Source of the DNA: Neorhizobium huautlense
Lineage (GTDB): Bacteria; Pseudomonadota; Alphaproteobacteria; Rhizobiales; Rhizobiaceae
Direction: 5' to 3'
DNA length: 64,000 nucleotides
Assembly (NCBI RefSeq): GCF_030811685.1
Contig: NZ_JAUSRF010000001.1
Coordinates: 124,001 to 188,000 of the forward strand
This document shows positions 10,388-18,562 of this stretch, piece after piece. The notes beneath the pieces were generated by a model that ran no database searches, had not been told where the DNA came from, and saw only the letters and a program-made list of their open reading frames with translations. Both the position numbers and the translations under genes were made by a program. Within the stretch, counting starts at the first letter, position 1. Each line of letters opens with the position of its first letter.

Positions 10388-11959
10388 TCAACCATCCTTG
10401 CCCCGCCTGCGATCTTCCGCCTGCGCGGCCAGGATTTCCTTCACCTTGGCGACCAGTTCGGCCTCGGCAACAGTTTCCTGCGCCACACGGGCTTCGCGCC
10501 AGGAGGCGTTGTCCTCGATTTCGCCCGACAGGCGCTTGCCCTCAATCAGGTCCTTGATCTGCACGACGCCGGTTTCGCGCTCGTCACCACCCTGAATGAT
10601 GGCGATCGGGCAGCCGCGACGATCGGCATATTTCAGCTGGTTGCCGAATTTCTTCCAGTTGCCCTGGTACATTTCGGCGCGGATGCCCTCGGCACGCAGT
10701 GCCTGCGTGAACCGCTGGTAACGGCCCATGCTCTCGACATCGCCATCCATGACGGTGACGAGAACCGGAGCGACAACGTCATCCTGCCCCAATTTGCCGA
10801 GATTCTTGAGCGCCGTCATCAGGCGCGAGACGCCGATGGAAAAGCCCGTGGCCGGAACCGGCTGGCCCATGAAACGCGACACCAGACCATCATAACGGCC
10901 ACCACCTCCGACCGAGCCGAAGACGACTTTTTCGCCCTTTTCATTGGTGACGTCGAAAGTGAGTTCGGCTTCGTAGACCATTCCAGTGTAATATTCGAGG
11001 CCGCGGACAACAGATCTGTCGATGAATATGCGCTCCGGCCCATAACCAGCAGCTTTGACCAATTTCTCTAGAGTAAGCAGGTCATCCATACCGTTCAGGT
11101 ATGTCTCATTTTGCATGCTTCCTCCGAGGACGCCTTGCATTGGCAAGTTCATCGACTGTCGGACCATTTCTGACGCTTGGACCTGAGTAGTCGATACGCT
11201 ATCGTTCGCCTTCAGGAACAAGCCTGCAACCAAATCAATTTGCTTTTGTTCAAGCCCCGCCCCCTTGGTGAAGTCGCCGGACTCATCCTTACGGCCTTCG
11301 CCGAGCAGGAGCTTTACACCCTCAATGCCGAACTTATCGAGCTTATCAATTGCCCGCAGCACCGTGAGCCGTTGACCGACTTTTTCATCGCCGCCAAGAC
11401 CTATCGCCTCGAGAACCCCATCGAGAACCTTGCGGTTGTTCACCCGGATCACATAGTCACCGCGCTTGATGCCGAGCGCTTCCATCGTGTCGGCCATCAT
11501 CATGCACATTTCGGCATCGGCCTGCACGCCCGGTGCACCAACGGTATCGGCATCGAACTGCATGAACTGGCGGAAACGGCCCGGACCCGGCTTTTCGTTA
11601 CGGAAAACATAACCGGCGCGATAGGTGCGGAACGGCAGCTGGATCTCGTTGAAATTTTCAGCCACGTGGCGGGCAAGCGGCGCGGTCAGATCGTAACGCA
11701 GCGACATCCACTGGTCGTCATCGTCCTGCAGCGAAAACACGCCTTCGTTGGGGCGGTCGCTGTCGGGCAGGAATTTGCCGAGCGCATCGGTATATTCGAA
11801 CAGCGGTGTTTCCACCGGATCGAAACCGTAACGCTCGTAAACTTCACGGATCTTTGCCGTCATCTCGTTGGTGGCATGGATATCGGCAGCCGAGCGATCG
11901 ACAAAACCGCGCGGCAGGCGGGCTTTGAGTTTCTGGGGCTTTTTTTGCTTGTCGCTCAT
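10388..11959 (-). CDS. hisS: Histidyl-tRNA synthetase
   Basis: The product is 523 residues, longer than the roughly 424-residue E. coli enzyme but close to other rhizobial HisS proteins. It charges tRNA-His with histidine in the cytosol. Class II motifs are present: motif 2 region [20 protein letters not shown], the His-binding [25 protein letters not shown] and the motif 3 region GFSIGVSRL. The C-terminal anticodon-binding domain follows from about residue 400. An internal stretch (about 11041-11340 on the plus strand) is noticeably poorer in GC than both ends of the gene; see findings. Its start is near the divergent toxin-antitoxin pair. Confidence 0.97.
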   Translation of the reverse strand: MSDKQKKPQKLKARLPRGFVDRSAADIHATNEMTAKIREVYERYGFDPVETPLFEYTDALGKFLPDSDRPNEGVFSLQDDDDQWMSLRYDLTAPLARHVAENFNEIQLPFRTYRAGYVFRNEKPGPGRFRQFMQFDADTVGAPGVQADAEMCMMMADTMEALGIKRGDYVIRVNNRKVLDGVLEAIGLGGDEKVGQRLTVLRAIDKLDKFGIEGVKLLLGEGRKDESGDFTKGAGLEQKQIDLVAGLFLKANDSVSTTQVQASEMVRQSMNLPMQGVLGGSMQNETYLNGMDDLLTLEKLVKAAGYGPERIFIDRSVVRGLEYYTGMVYEAELTFDVTNEKGEKVVFGSVGGGGRYDGLVSRFMGQPVPATGFSIGVSRLMTALKNLGKLGQDDVVAPVLVTVMDGDVESMGRYQRFTQALRAEGIRAEMYQGNWKKFGNQLKYADRRGCPIAIIQGGDERETGVVQIKDLIEGKRLSGEIEDNASWREARVAQETVAEAELVAKVKEILAAQAEDRRRGKDG

Positions 11960-12107
11960 GATCGCATATCCATTGCCTGCGGGCCTCGGTGAAAGGCCGG
12001 ATTATTGTGCGGTTTCTTAGAGGATGAAGCCTTGGGCGGCAAGGGCGAGCGCTGGCGAAGAGTGTCGCGCGATGGTATAGAATGACGACCTTGAAGGGAT
12101 CATTGCC

Positions 12108-12335
12108 ATGAACAAGCGTGTCACGATCGAAATGCCGGATGAGATGCTGAAGCTCGTGGAAGGTTACGCGGCCGAAAAGGGCGCGGCACCGGATGCCTAT
12201 ATGCTCGAAGTCATCGAGCAGCATCTGGAGGATCTGCACGACATCGCGCTGGCGGAAGCGGCGATGGAGCGGATTCGCACGGGAGAAGATCAGATCATCA
12301 GCTCCGAGGAGTTCTGGCGTGGCATGGACGATTGA
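12108..12335 (+). CDS. Antitoxin of a RelBE-like pair
   Basis: The product is 75 residues, acidic and helical. The N-terminal MNKRVTIEMPDEMLKLVEGY looks like a ribbon-helix-helix DNA-binding strand and helix; the acidic C-terminus (GEDQIISSEEFWRGMDD) is the likely toxin-binding part. It is the first gene of a two-gene toxin-antitoxin module and overlaps the toxin start. By analogy it neutralises the toxin and represses its own promoter; TATAGAAT at 12076-12083 is a possible -10. GAAGGGA precedes the ATG. Confidence 0.8.
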   Translation: MNKRVTIEMPDEMLKLVEGYAAEKGAAPDAYMLEVIEQHLEDLHDIALAEAAMERIRTGEDQIISSEEFWRGMDD

Positions 12336-12588
12336 ATACTCCACACACGCACAAAAACAGGCGAAACACCTCGATCCCGTCATTCGCAAGCGCATCAGAC
12401 AGTTTTTGGATGAACGGCTTGCGACACACGCAAATCCCCGCGAACTCGGCCAAGCACTCAAGGGACATGTGCTGGGCGGTTACTGGCGCTACAAGGTCGG
12501 TGCTTACCGCATCATCTGCGACATACAGGATAGGCGGTTTGTCGTTCTCGTTGTCGAGATCGATCACCGTAAACAGGCCTACCGCTAA
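12319..12588 (+). CDS. RelE-family toxin
   Basis: The product is 89 residues. The GTG at 12319 gives MAWTIEYSTHAQKQAKHLDP, the usual RelE start, with GAGGAG 7 bases upstream. It overlaps the antitoxin by 17 bases, the normal coupled arrangement. The core matches RelE folds: RIRQFLDERL, LKGHVLGGYWRYKVGAYRII and a C-terminal VVLVVEIDHRKQAY. RelE-type toxins cut mRNA at the ribosome. The Arg in WRYKVGAYR and the His/Arg/Tyr at the C-terminus fit the basic active-site residues of the family. Confidence 0.85.
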   Translation: MAWTIEYSTHAQKQAKHLDPVIRKRIRQFLDERLATHANPRELGQALKGHVLGGYWRYKVGAYRIICDIQDRRFVVLVVEIDHRKQAYR

Positions 12589-12591
12589 TCC

Positions 12592-13362
12592 ATGATCCTA
12601 GAAGCCCTGCAATACATCGCCACCCTCCCCGTCACGCCCGCGCCATTCCGCCCGTATATCCGCTCCTCCGTCAACCTGTGGGCGCGCGCGGGGCGTTGCG
12701 CGAAGGATTGGGCGGCGCATGAAGCGCAGTGCCAGAATTTTGTACGGAAAACCGTCTCCGGCATGAGAGAGAGGCGCACCGCCGTGGTGCTTGGCTCCGG
12801 CCTGTTGCGTGATGTGCCGGTAGAGTTTCTGTCTAAAGCGTTCGATACCGTTGTACTGGTCGATCTCGTGCATCTGGCCAGCGTTCGGCTGCGGGCTAGG
12901 AGGCTGCGCAATGTGCGGCTGATTTCGCGCGATCTGTCCGGTTTCGATGATGTGCTGGCTGGGCGGAAGCCGGAACCGCTCGGTTTTCTGCGGCAGGTGC
13001 CGTATCTCGATCTCGTCGTCTCCGCCAACATCCTGTCGCAGATCGGCGTCGGCGCGACGCGCAGGCTGGAGGCGGAAGAGAGCGGGGATGCGGCCGAGGT
13101 TGTGCCAAAACTGATTGCGGCACATCTCAACGGTCTTGCCGCCCTGCCCTGCACGGTGGCATTGCTGACGGATACCCGCTACCGCGTCAGCGATCGTAGC
13201 GGCGCCGTGCTGGAAGACACCGACCTTCTGCATGGCATCACGCCGCCGCCTGCCGCGCAATCCTGGTCGTGGCCCGTCGCGCCGTTTGGCGAAGAAAGCC
13301 GGGACTATCAGGTCGTGCATGATGTGATTGCCGCATCCGCCTTGTCGCGATTTTCCGTCTGA
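12592..13362 (+). CDS. Unknown protein with a Rossmann-like core, coupled to the toxin
   Basis: The product is 256 residues. No family is recognised with confidence. Residues about 64-85 (TAVVLGSGLLRDVPVEFL and then VVLVDLVHL) look like the nucleotide-binding beta-alpha-beta of a SAM-methyltransferase-like fold, followed by LDLVVSANILSQIG. A conserved-looking stretch near the C-terminus reads SWSWPVAPFGEE. The start is only 3 bases after the toxin stop without its own clear ribosome binding site, implying translational coupling to the toxin-antitoxin pair. It is probably a chromosomal gene that was already here when the module arrived (inference). Confidence 0.7.
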   Translation: MILEALQYIATLPVTPAPFRPYIRSSVNLWARAGRCAKDWAAHEAQCQNFVRKTVSGMRERRTAVVLGSGLLRDVPVEFLSKAFDTVVLVDLVHLASVRLRARRLRNVRLISRDLSGFDDVLAGRKPEPLGFLRQVPYLDLVVSANILSQIGVGATRRLEAEESGDAAEVVPKLIAAHLNGLAALPCTVALLTDTRYRVSDRSGAVLEDTDLLHGITPPPAAQSWSWPVAPFGEESRDYQVVHDVIAASALSRFSV

Positions 13363-13412
13363 TCGCAATAACGTGGATTGCCTCGCCACAATCCGTGGAT
13401 AGGTTGACGGTC

Positions 13413-13778
13413 ATGAACCGCTTCGCCGCGACATTGATGACCATTGCCTGCCTGCTTTACGCGGCCATGCCCGCATGGGCCGCACCGACGGGTGCCGTGC
13501 CGTCGATGGAGATGGCGGCCATGGCGCATGACCATGGCAATCATGACATGCCGGCGATGGCGATGGATCATTCGGACCATTCCGGCCACACCTCGAAACC
13601 CTGCCCGCATGGCGGCGAAGGTTGCGTCACGCCGTTTTGCGCAGCGTGTCTGGTCATCGTGCCCGAAATCATCTTCCAGCCCCTGAGCCGTCTCGCTTTT
13701 TCCTACCCGGCGCCCGAACCTGCACCGGCAATGGTGTCGCATGGGCCTGATCTGAACGATCCTCCTCCCCGAGCCTGA
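13413..13778 (+). CDS. Small exported His/Met-rich protein
   Basis: The product is 121 residues. A signal peptide (MNRFAATLMTIACLLYAAMP, ending AWA) is followed by a His/Met-rich segment, for example MEMAAMAHDHGNHDMPAMAM, with further DHSDHSGH. Then comes a cysteine cluster (PCPHGGEGCVTPFCAAC) and a hydrophobic patch. Such composition suggests periplasmic binding of copper or a similar metal; this is inference from composition. A GTG at 13395 would add six residues before the signal peptide and is less likely. The next gene encodes a DUF305 protein, which supports a metal-handling role. Confidence 0.7.
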   Translation: MNRFAATLMTIACLLYAAMPAWAAPTGAVPSMEMAAMAHDHGNHDMPAMAMDHSDHSGHTSKPCPHGGEGCVTPFCAACLVIVPEIIFQPLSRLAFSYPAPEPAPAMVSHGPDLNDPPPRA

Positions 13779-13832
13779 TTTCGACATTCCATTCGAATTC
13801 AAAACCTATTCTTGGACACGGAAGGAAAGACC

Positions 13833-14219
13833 ATGTCTCCGAAACTTCTTGGCGCCTGCATGGCTGTCGCACTCATCACCGCCACGCCGCTTGCCGCACA
13901 GGATCACAAGACGGATCACAGCGCCCATCACGCAACGATGGTGCCGCAGGGCGAAGCGGCGAAAGCCCCCTCTTCGCTCGCGTTCACGCAGGCCAACGAC
14001 ACCATGCACAAGGACATGGCGATCGAGTTCACCGGTGATGCCGATGTGGATTTCGTGGCGGGCATGATCCCGCATCATGAGGGCGCGATCGCCATGGCCA
14101 AGGTTCAGCTCGAATACGGCAAGGACCCGGAAATCCGCAAACTGGCGGAAGCGGTGATCGCGGCGCAGACGGCCGAAATCGCCGACATGAGGGCATGGCT
14201 GAAGGCGCACGCCAAGTAA
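13833..14219 (+). CDS. Exported DUF305 family protein
   Basis: The product is 128 residues: a signal peptide ([20 protein letters not shown], ending AAQ) and a DUF305 domain with the signature [20 protein letters not shown] at about residues 71-90, including the paired His81-His82. The linker is His-rich ([13 protein letters not shown]). DUF305 proteins are periplasmic four-helix bundles; some, such as CopM of cyanobacteria, bind copper. With the His/Met-rich neighbour 54 bases upstream it makes a plausible two-gene metal-binding unit. GGAAGGAAAG precedes the ATG at 13833. A strong terminator follows. Confidence 0.85.
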   Translation: MSPKLLGACMAVALITATPLAAQDHKTDHSAHHATMVPQGEAAKAPSSLAFTQANDTMHKDMAIEFTGDADVDFVAGMIPHHEGAIAMAKVQLEYGKDPEIRKLAEAVIAAQTAEIADMRAWLKAHAK

Positions 14220-14232
14220 CAGCAGCACAGTC

Positions 14233-14262
14233 GGGGCGGAGCATCGAAACTCCGCCCCTTTA
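14233..14262 (+). terminator. Terminator after the DUF305 gene
   Basis: GGGGCGGAG (14233-14241) and CTCCGCCCC (14250-14258) form a perfect 9-bp stem with an 8-base loop, followed by TTTAT. Confidence 0.9.
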
Positions 14263-14329
14263 TCGCAAGATCTTTCCGTCTTGCCGGAGAACAAACCTCT
14301 GTCCATATTCCGGCTGGAGGATTTTTGTC

Positions 14330-15040
14330 ATGACGATGCGCCCCATCACGGCCATCGGCTTCGATGCCGATGATACGCTGTGGCAGAACGAACAGTTCTT
14401 TCGTACCACCGAAAGCCATTTTACCGGCCTGCTGAAAGAATTTGCCGAGCACGATGTCGTTTCGGACAAGCTGCTTGCGGCGGAAAAGCGCAATCTCGAT
14501 TTTTACGGCTATGGCATAAAAGGTTTCATGCTGTCGATGATCGAGACGGCAATCGAGGTGACCGACGGCAAGGTCGAGGCACGCGTGATCGGCGAGATCC
14601 TCGATGTCGGCCGCGAGATGCTGCGACACCCGGTGGAAACCCTGCCGCATGTGCGCGAGGTGCTGGAGGCGCTGTCGGGTCATTACATGCTGGTGCTGAT
14701 CACCAAAGGTGACCTCTTTGATCAGGAACGGAAACTGGCGCAATCCGGCCTTGGCGATTTTTTCGATGCGGTGGAGATCGTTTCGGAAAAGACCGCCACC
14801 ACCTATCGCCGGGTGTTTTCACGCTTGGCGGACGGGCCGGAACGGGCGATGATGATCGGCAATTCGCTGAAATCGGATATCGTGCCGGCCATTGCCGCCG
14901 GTGCTTACGGCGTGTTCGTGCCGCACGAACTGACATGGGTTCTGGAGCAGGTGGAGCCACCAACGGATGCGCCGCGTTTCCGCCAGATCACCCATCTCGG
15001 TGAACTGCCCAAGATTCTCGAAGAGATCACGGGCGCCTGA
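14330..15040 (+). CDS. HAD-superfamily hydrolase
   Basis: The product is 236 residues. Motif I is IGFDADDTLWQN (nucleophile Asp12, acid/base Asp14), motif II is the VLITKGD region, and motif III/IV is MMIGNSLKSDIVPAIAAGA. This is a haloacid-dehalogenase-fold phosphatase with a helical cap; the substrate is unknown. GGAGG lies 9 bases before the ATG at 14330. The stop overlaps the 3' end of the convergent tag gene by 14 bases. Confidence 0.88.
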   Translation: MTMRPITAIGFDADDTLWQNEQFFRTTESHFTGLLKEFAEHDVVSDKLLAAEKRNLDFYGYGIKGFMLSMIETAIEVTDGKVEARVIGEILDVGREMLRHPVETLPHVREVLEALSGHYMLVLITKGDLFDQERKLAQSGLGDFFDAVEIVSEKTATTYRRVFSRLADGPERAMMIGNSLKSDIVPAIAAGAYGVFVPHELTWVLEQVEPPTDAPRFRQITHLGELPKILEEITGA

Positions 15041-15650
15041 AATCTTTTCGCAGACGATCGATTTCCGGCTGGCAGAAACAGCCGTCGAGATGATCGTTGA
15101 CCATGCCCATCGCCTGCATGAAGGCATAGACCGTCGTTGGACCGACAAAGGTCCAGCCGCGCTTTTTCAGGTCTTTTGACAGGCGTGTGGAAACAGGGGT
15201 GGTCGGATTTGCGCGCAGGGTTTCGTGATCCATCACCAGCGGACGCTCGTGGGCCTGCGGTTCGTAAGACCAGAAAAACCTGGCAAGCGAACCGAATTCA
15301 TCGCGAAGCACGATCGCACGACGGGCATTGTTGATGGTCGACACGATCTTTCCACGGTGGCGGATGATACCGGCGTCGGCCACGCAGCGGGCGATATCAT
15401 CCTCGCCGAAAACGGCCACCTTCTCGAAATCGAAACCGGCAAAGGCTGCGCGAAAATTCTCGCGCTTGCGCAGGATGGTCAGCCAGGACAGGCCCGACTG
15501 AAATCCTTCCAGGCAGATTTTTTCAAACAGGCGAAAATCGTCGGTGACCGGGTGTCCCCATTCCTCATCGTGGTAACGGCGGTAATCTTCCAGACCGCCA
15601 TGCCATGCGCAGCGGAATTTGCCGTCTTCGCCTTCGATAATACCCGTCAT
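15027..15650 (-). CDS. tag: DNA-3-methyladenine glycosylase I
   Basis: The product is 207 residues. It removes 3-methyladenine from alkylated DNA, starting base excision repair. The zinc-binding residues of the Tag family are all visible: Cys14 in FRCAW, His27 in YHDEEWG, and His187 and Cys191 in NDHLDGC. SGLSWLTILRKRENFRAAF and KRGWTFVGPTTVYAFMQA are family signatures. It converges with the HAD hydrolase gene. Confidence 0.95.
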   Translation of the reverse strand: MTGIIEGEDGKFRCAWHGGLEDYRRYHDEEWGHPVTDDFRLFEKICLEGFQSGLSWLTILRKRENFRAAFAGFDFEKVAVFGEDDIARCVADAGIIRHRGKIVSTINNARRAIVLRDEFGSLARFFWSYEPQAHERPLVMDHETLRANPTTPVSTRLSKDLKKRGWTFVGPTTVYAFMQAMGMVNDHLDGCFCQPEIDRLRKDFRRP

Positions 15651-15880
15651 GCCTGATTTTCCTGCCCGTTAACGCCATGGCCGCGGCATTCATAACACGT
15701 CAACCACGTCTTCCAACCACCCGGTAACCCTGCCGAAAGGTTTATGCAAAGCACGGCATTCCACCGACACCACATTTACCATTCGCTTGTGAATTGGACC
15801 CAAGGTTTCCACGAGTTCAAAGCCGGCCGCGGATGAAAATTCCCGCAATCGGACAAGTAAGAGCGTTGGAGCCGATGACG

Positions 15881-16705
15881 ATGAAAAACAGCCTGCATTC
15901 CGCAAAAATCTTCGGGCTTGTCGCCCTCGGCCTTGCCACGACACTCTCCATGACACCGGCAAGCGCGCAGGACCGTTACCGCCAGCGCCCGCCGGTCGTG
16001 GTCAGTCCGGACCTGACGGCGCCGTGGCTGATGCAGCTGGGTGAAGCCCCCCGGAATGCCGGTCCACGCCAGGCCGCACCACGGCCGCAATATTACCAGC
16101 CGCAGGCACAACAGCGCCGCAGCCAGCAGACCCGCCAATATCTGTTCCCGCCGGCGCCTTCGCGTGCCGCGCGTCCGGCCCGGCCGCCGCAGGGTGCACA
16201 ACAGGTGGCCATGCGCCGCCCCAATGCGCCGGTGATCCAGGGCAGGATCGAGCCGCAATTCCTGCCGCAGAGCGTATCCTACGAAACCCAATATCCGGCT
16301 GGCACCATCGTCATCGACACCAATAACCGCTTCCTCTACCTCGTCGAGGGCAACGGCCAGGCGATGCGATACGGCGTCGGTGTCGGCAAGCCGGGTTTTG
16401 AATGGGCCGGCGAGCACAAGGTGACCCGCAAGGCCGAATGGCCGACATGGACCCCGCCGCAGGAAATGATCAGCCGTGAAGCCGCCAAGGGCCATTACCT
16501 GCCGGCGCGCATGGAAGGCGGTCCGGAAAATCCGATGGGTGCCCGCGCCATGTATCTCGGCTCGACGCTTTACCGCATCCACGGCACCAATGCGCCCTGG
16601 ACGATCGGCAGCGCCGTCTCGTCCGGCTGCATCCGCATGCGCAACGAGGACGTCACCGATCTTTATGAGCGCGTGAAGGTCGGCACCCGCGTCATCGTGA
16701 TCTGA
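15881..16705 (+). CDS. L,D-transpeptidase (YkuD domain), long-linker form
   Basis: The product is 274 residues: a signal peptide (MKNSLHSAKIFGLVALGLAT, ending ASAQ), a Pro/Gln/Arg-rich linker of roughly 90 residues, then a YkuD domain. The catalytic HGTNAPW...SSGCIRM, with the Cys nucleophile, is near the C-terminus. Such enzymes form 3-3 peptidoglycan cross-links or attach proteins to the wall in the periplasm. Rhizobiaceae use many of them, in keeping with polar growth. GGAG lies 9 bases before the ATG at 15881; the ATG at 15875 would leave only 3 bases. A second L,D-transpeptidase gene follows. Confidence 0.92.
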   Translation: MKNSLHSAKIFGLVALGLATTLSMTPASAQDRYRQRPPVVVSPDLTAPWLMQLGEAPRNAGPRQAAPRPQYYQPQAQQRRSQQTRQYLFPPAPSRAARPARPPQGAQQVAMRRPNAPVIQGRIEPQFLPQSVSYETQYPAGTIVIDTNNRFLYLVEGNGQAMRYGVGVGKPGFEWAGEHKVTRKAEWPTWTPPQEMISREAAKGHYLPARMEGGPENPMGARAMYLGSTLYRIHGTNAPWTIGSAVSSGCIRMRNEDVTDLYERVKVGTRVIVI

Positions 16706-16783
16706 TCGCGATCATCTGATTGACGGTATGTAAACCGGTATTTTGCCCGGAAGAATGTGACAAGATAGACACGATGGCATGCG

Positions 16784-16866
16784 TATAATGCTGTCCGGTT
16801 GCTCACATTCGTCATGCCTGATCTTGCCGAAGCCAGTATGCCGGGACATTTTGTCCCGGCTTTTTT
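16784..16866 (+). promoter_or_regulatory. Leader with -10 box and intrinsic terminator ahead of the second L,D-transpeptidase
   Basis: TATAAT at 16784-16789 is a consensus -10, but no good -35 stands 17 bases upstream. GCCGGGACA (16840-16848) and TGTCCCGGC (16852-16860) make a perfect 9-bp hairpin followed by TTTTTT. A transcript begun near 16796 would end at about 16866, only 6 bases before the ribosome binding site of the next gene. The hairpin could be the terminator of the first L,D-transpeptidase gene, an attenuator, or the end of a roughly 70-base small RNA. Confidence 0.6.
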
Positions 16867-16885
16867 ATTTGTGAAGGGGGCCTCG

Positions 16886-17575
16886 ATGAAGTCGGGTAAA
16901 ATGTTGTTCGCCATCGCGGCGATGGGTTTGAGCATGTCGCTGGCGCTGCCGGCCACGCAGGTTAGCGCGCAATCGCGTCAGCCGCAGACGACGGCAAGTG
17001 ACGTTGCGCCTTCGGTGCGCAACAAGCCGGTGCCGGAAAAGTTCAAGCGCCGCATGGTGCGTTTCGCCACCAATGAAGCGCCGGGCACCATCATCGTCGA
17101 TACCAACAACAAGTTCCTCTACCTCGTCGAGGGCAACAATCGCGCCACCCGTTACGGTATCGGTGTCGGCCGCGAAGGTTTTGGCTGGTCGGGCGAAGTG
17201 AAGATCGGCCGCAAGGCCGAGTGGCCAACATGGACGCCGCCGGCCGAAATGCGCGCCCGCGAAGCCCGCCGTGGCATCAAGCTGCCGGTCACCATGAAGG
17301 GTGGCCCGGACAACCCGCTCGGCGCACGCGCCATGTATCTCTACAAGGGTGGCCGCGACACGATCTTCCGCATTCACGGCACCAACCAGCCGTGGTCGAT
17401 CGGCCTCAATCTGTCGTCGGGCTGCATTCGCCTAATGAACAAGGATGTCGAGCATCTTTATGCCCGCGCCGCCGTCGGCGCCAAGGTGGTTGTCATCGGC
17501 CCGGGCTCGAAGCCGGGCGACGTCGCCTTCAAGGATCGCGGCGTCGATATTTTCCGAACCATTTTTGGTGGTTAA
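16886..17575 (+). CDS. L,D-transpeptidase (YkuD domain), short form
   Basis: The product is 229 residues: a signal peptide (MKSGKMLFAIAAMGLSMSLA, ending VSAQ), a short linker, and a YkuD domain closely related to the preceding gene's. Both share GTIIVDTNNKFLYLVEGN-like text and HGTNQPW...SSGCIRL with the catalytic Cys. It differs mainly in lacking the long Pro/Gln-rich linker and in an extra C-terminal segment after VVIGPG. Periplasmic peptidoglycan 3-3 cross-linking is the expected role. GAAGGGGG precedes the ATG at 16886. Confidence 0.92.
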   Translation: MKSGKMLFAIAAMGLSMSLALPATQVSAQSRQPQTTASDVAPSVRNKPVPEKFKRRMVRFATNEAPGTIIVDTNNKFLYLVEGNNRATRYGIGVGREGFGWSGEVKIGRKAEWPTWTPPAEMRAREARRGIKLPVTMKGGPDNPLGARAMYLYKGGRDTIFRIHGTNQPWSIGLNLSSGCIRLMNKDVEHLYARAAVGAKVVVIGPGSKPGDVAFKDRGVDIFRTIFGG

Positions 17576-17886
17576 TGCCACTTTCCGGCAGCGTGACTGC
17601 GCTGCCGGCCCCTGCGGGCAGGCGGTGAAACCGCTGGAAAGCCGCACACCGGTCATGAGACCGCTAAATTCCGACATTTCCGTCGTATTAAGAACAGATT
17701 CCGATGGAATGATTGGATAAATGAACAGCTGTGCAAAGCAGCGCTTGACGTATTATTATCCGCAATCGCAATCTGATCGGATGTACGCGACCGAGGGTGA
17801 TTCTCCTTTACCTGAAGGAGATATACTCTCGATTGTGACAGCAGAAACATATATTAGAATCAGATAATCTAGGAGATTCGCAGAAA
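17576..17886. other. Intergenic region with one hairpin
   Basis: This 311-base gap holds no convincing gene. TTGACG at 17745-17750 could be a -35 but has no good partner. TCTCCTT (17802-17808) and AAGGAGA (17815-17821) form a 7-bp hairpin with a 6-base loop. The right half is AT-rich. The Nudix promoter probably lies here. Confidence 0.5.
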
Positions 17887-18438
17887 TTGGGCTTTATCGA
17901 TCGTGTCACCACCAATGTTCGTCTGATGCTGCAGCGACCACCGCGGCAGCAATACGGCGCATTGTGCTATCGCGTTCGTAAAAAGCAGGCGGGTCAACTG
18001 GAAGTGCTGGTGATGACCAGCCGTGATACCGGCCGCTGGGTTATCCCCAAGGGCTGGCCGATGGAAGGCAAGAAGGCGCACGCTGTTGCCGAACGTGAGG
18101 CCTATGAAGAGGCCGGCGTCAAAGGCAAAGTTTTCAAGGAGCCTCTTGGCCACTTCCATTATCGCAAGACACTGTCCAACGGCGTGAAAGTGCCGGTGCT
18201 GGTGCAGGTGCATGCACTCGAGGTCGAGGACATGCTGAAGAGCTTTCCTGAAAAGGGTAGCCGGCGTTACGAATGGGTCAGTTGCGAGGAAGCCGCAACG
18301 CGCGTCAACGAACCGGAACTGAAGATCCTGTTCATGCAATTCGGCGGACGGATGTATTCCAGCGCGGGAGGGACCTTTGCCTCGCCCGTGACCGAACACG
18401 GTTCGGCGCGGATTTCCACCAAGACCGCCAGTGTCTGA
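17887..18438 (+). CDS. Nudix hydrolase
   Basis: The product is 183 residues. The Nudix box runs from Gly56 to Val78: GWPMEG, then K62, then the REAYEEAGV end. The first Glu of the canonical pattern G-x5-E-x7-REUxEExGU is Lys62; the metal-binding REUxEE core is intact. The phrase WVIPKGWP resembles diphosphoinositol-polyphosphate/ApnA-type Nudix proteins. Likely activity is hydrolysis of a nucleoside-diphosphate-linked or polyphosphorylated substrate; which one is unknown. The start is a TTG at 17887, since no ATG lies between it and an upstream stop; AGGAG is 11 bases before it. Confidence 0.85.
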   Translation: MGFIDRVTTNVRLMLQRPPRQQYGALCYRVRKKQAGQLEVLVMTSRDTGRWVIPKGWPMEGKKAHAVAEREAYEEAGVKGKVFKEPLGHFHYRKTLSNGVKVPVLVQVHALEVEDMLKSFPEKGSRRYEWVSCEEAATRVNEPELKILFMQFGGRMYSSAGGTFASPVTEHGSARISTKTASV

Positions 18439-18562
18439 GCCCTTTCTTCTTCCGTCACATTCCCCGCACAAGGCAAGCATGGAACGTTGCCGGCATCGCA
18501 CGCGTTCGGCATTGATCCGCCGAAAGGCCTGCAGCTTTGCGCCACCATCAGGATAGACCGGA

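Noticed and set aside
12193..12588. Longer 131-codon reading of the RelE-type toxin
   Set aside because: The first 42 codons lie in another frame over the antitoxin and do not look like a protein; GTG at 12319 with GAGGAG gives the normal toxin length.
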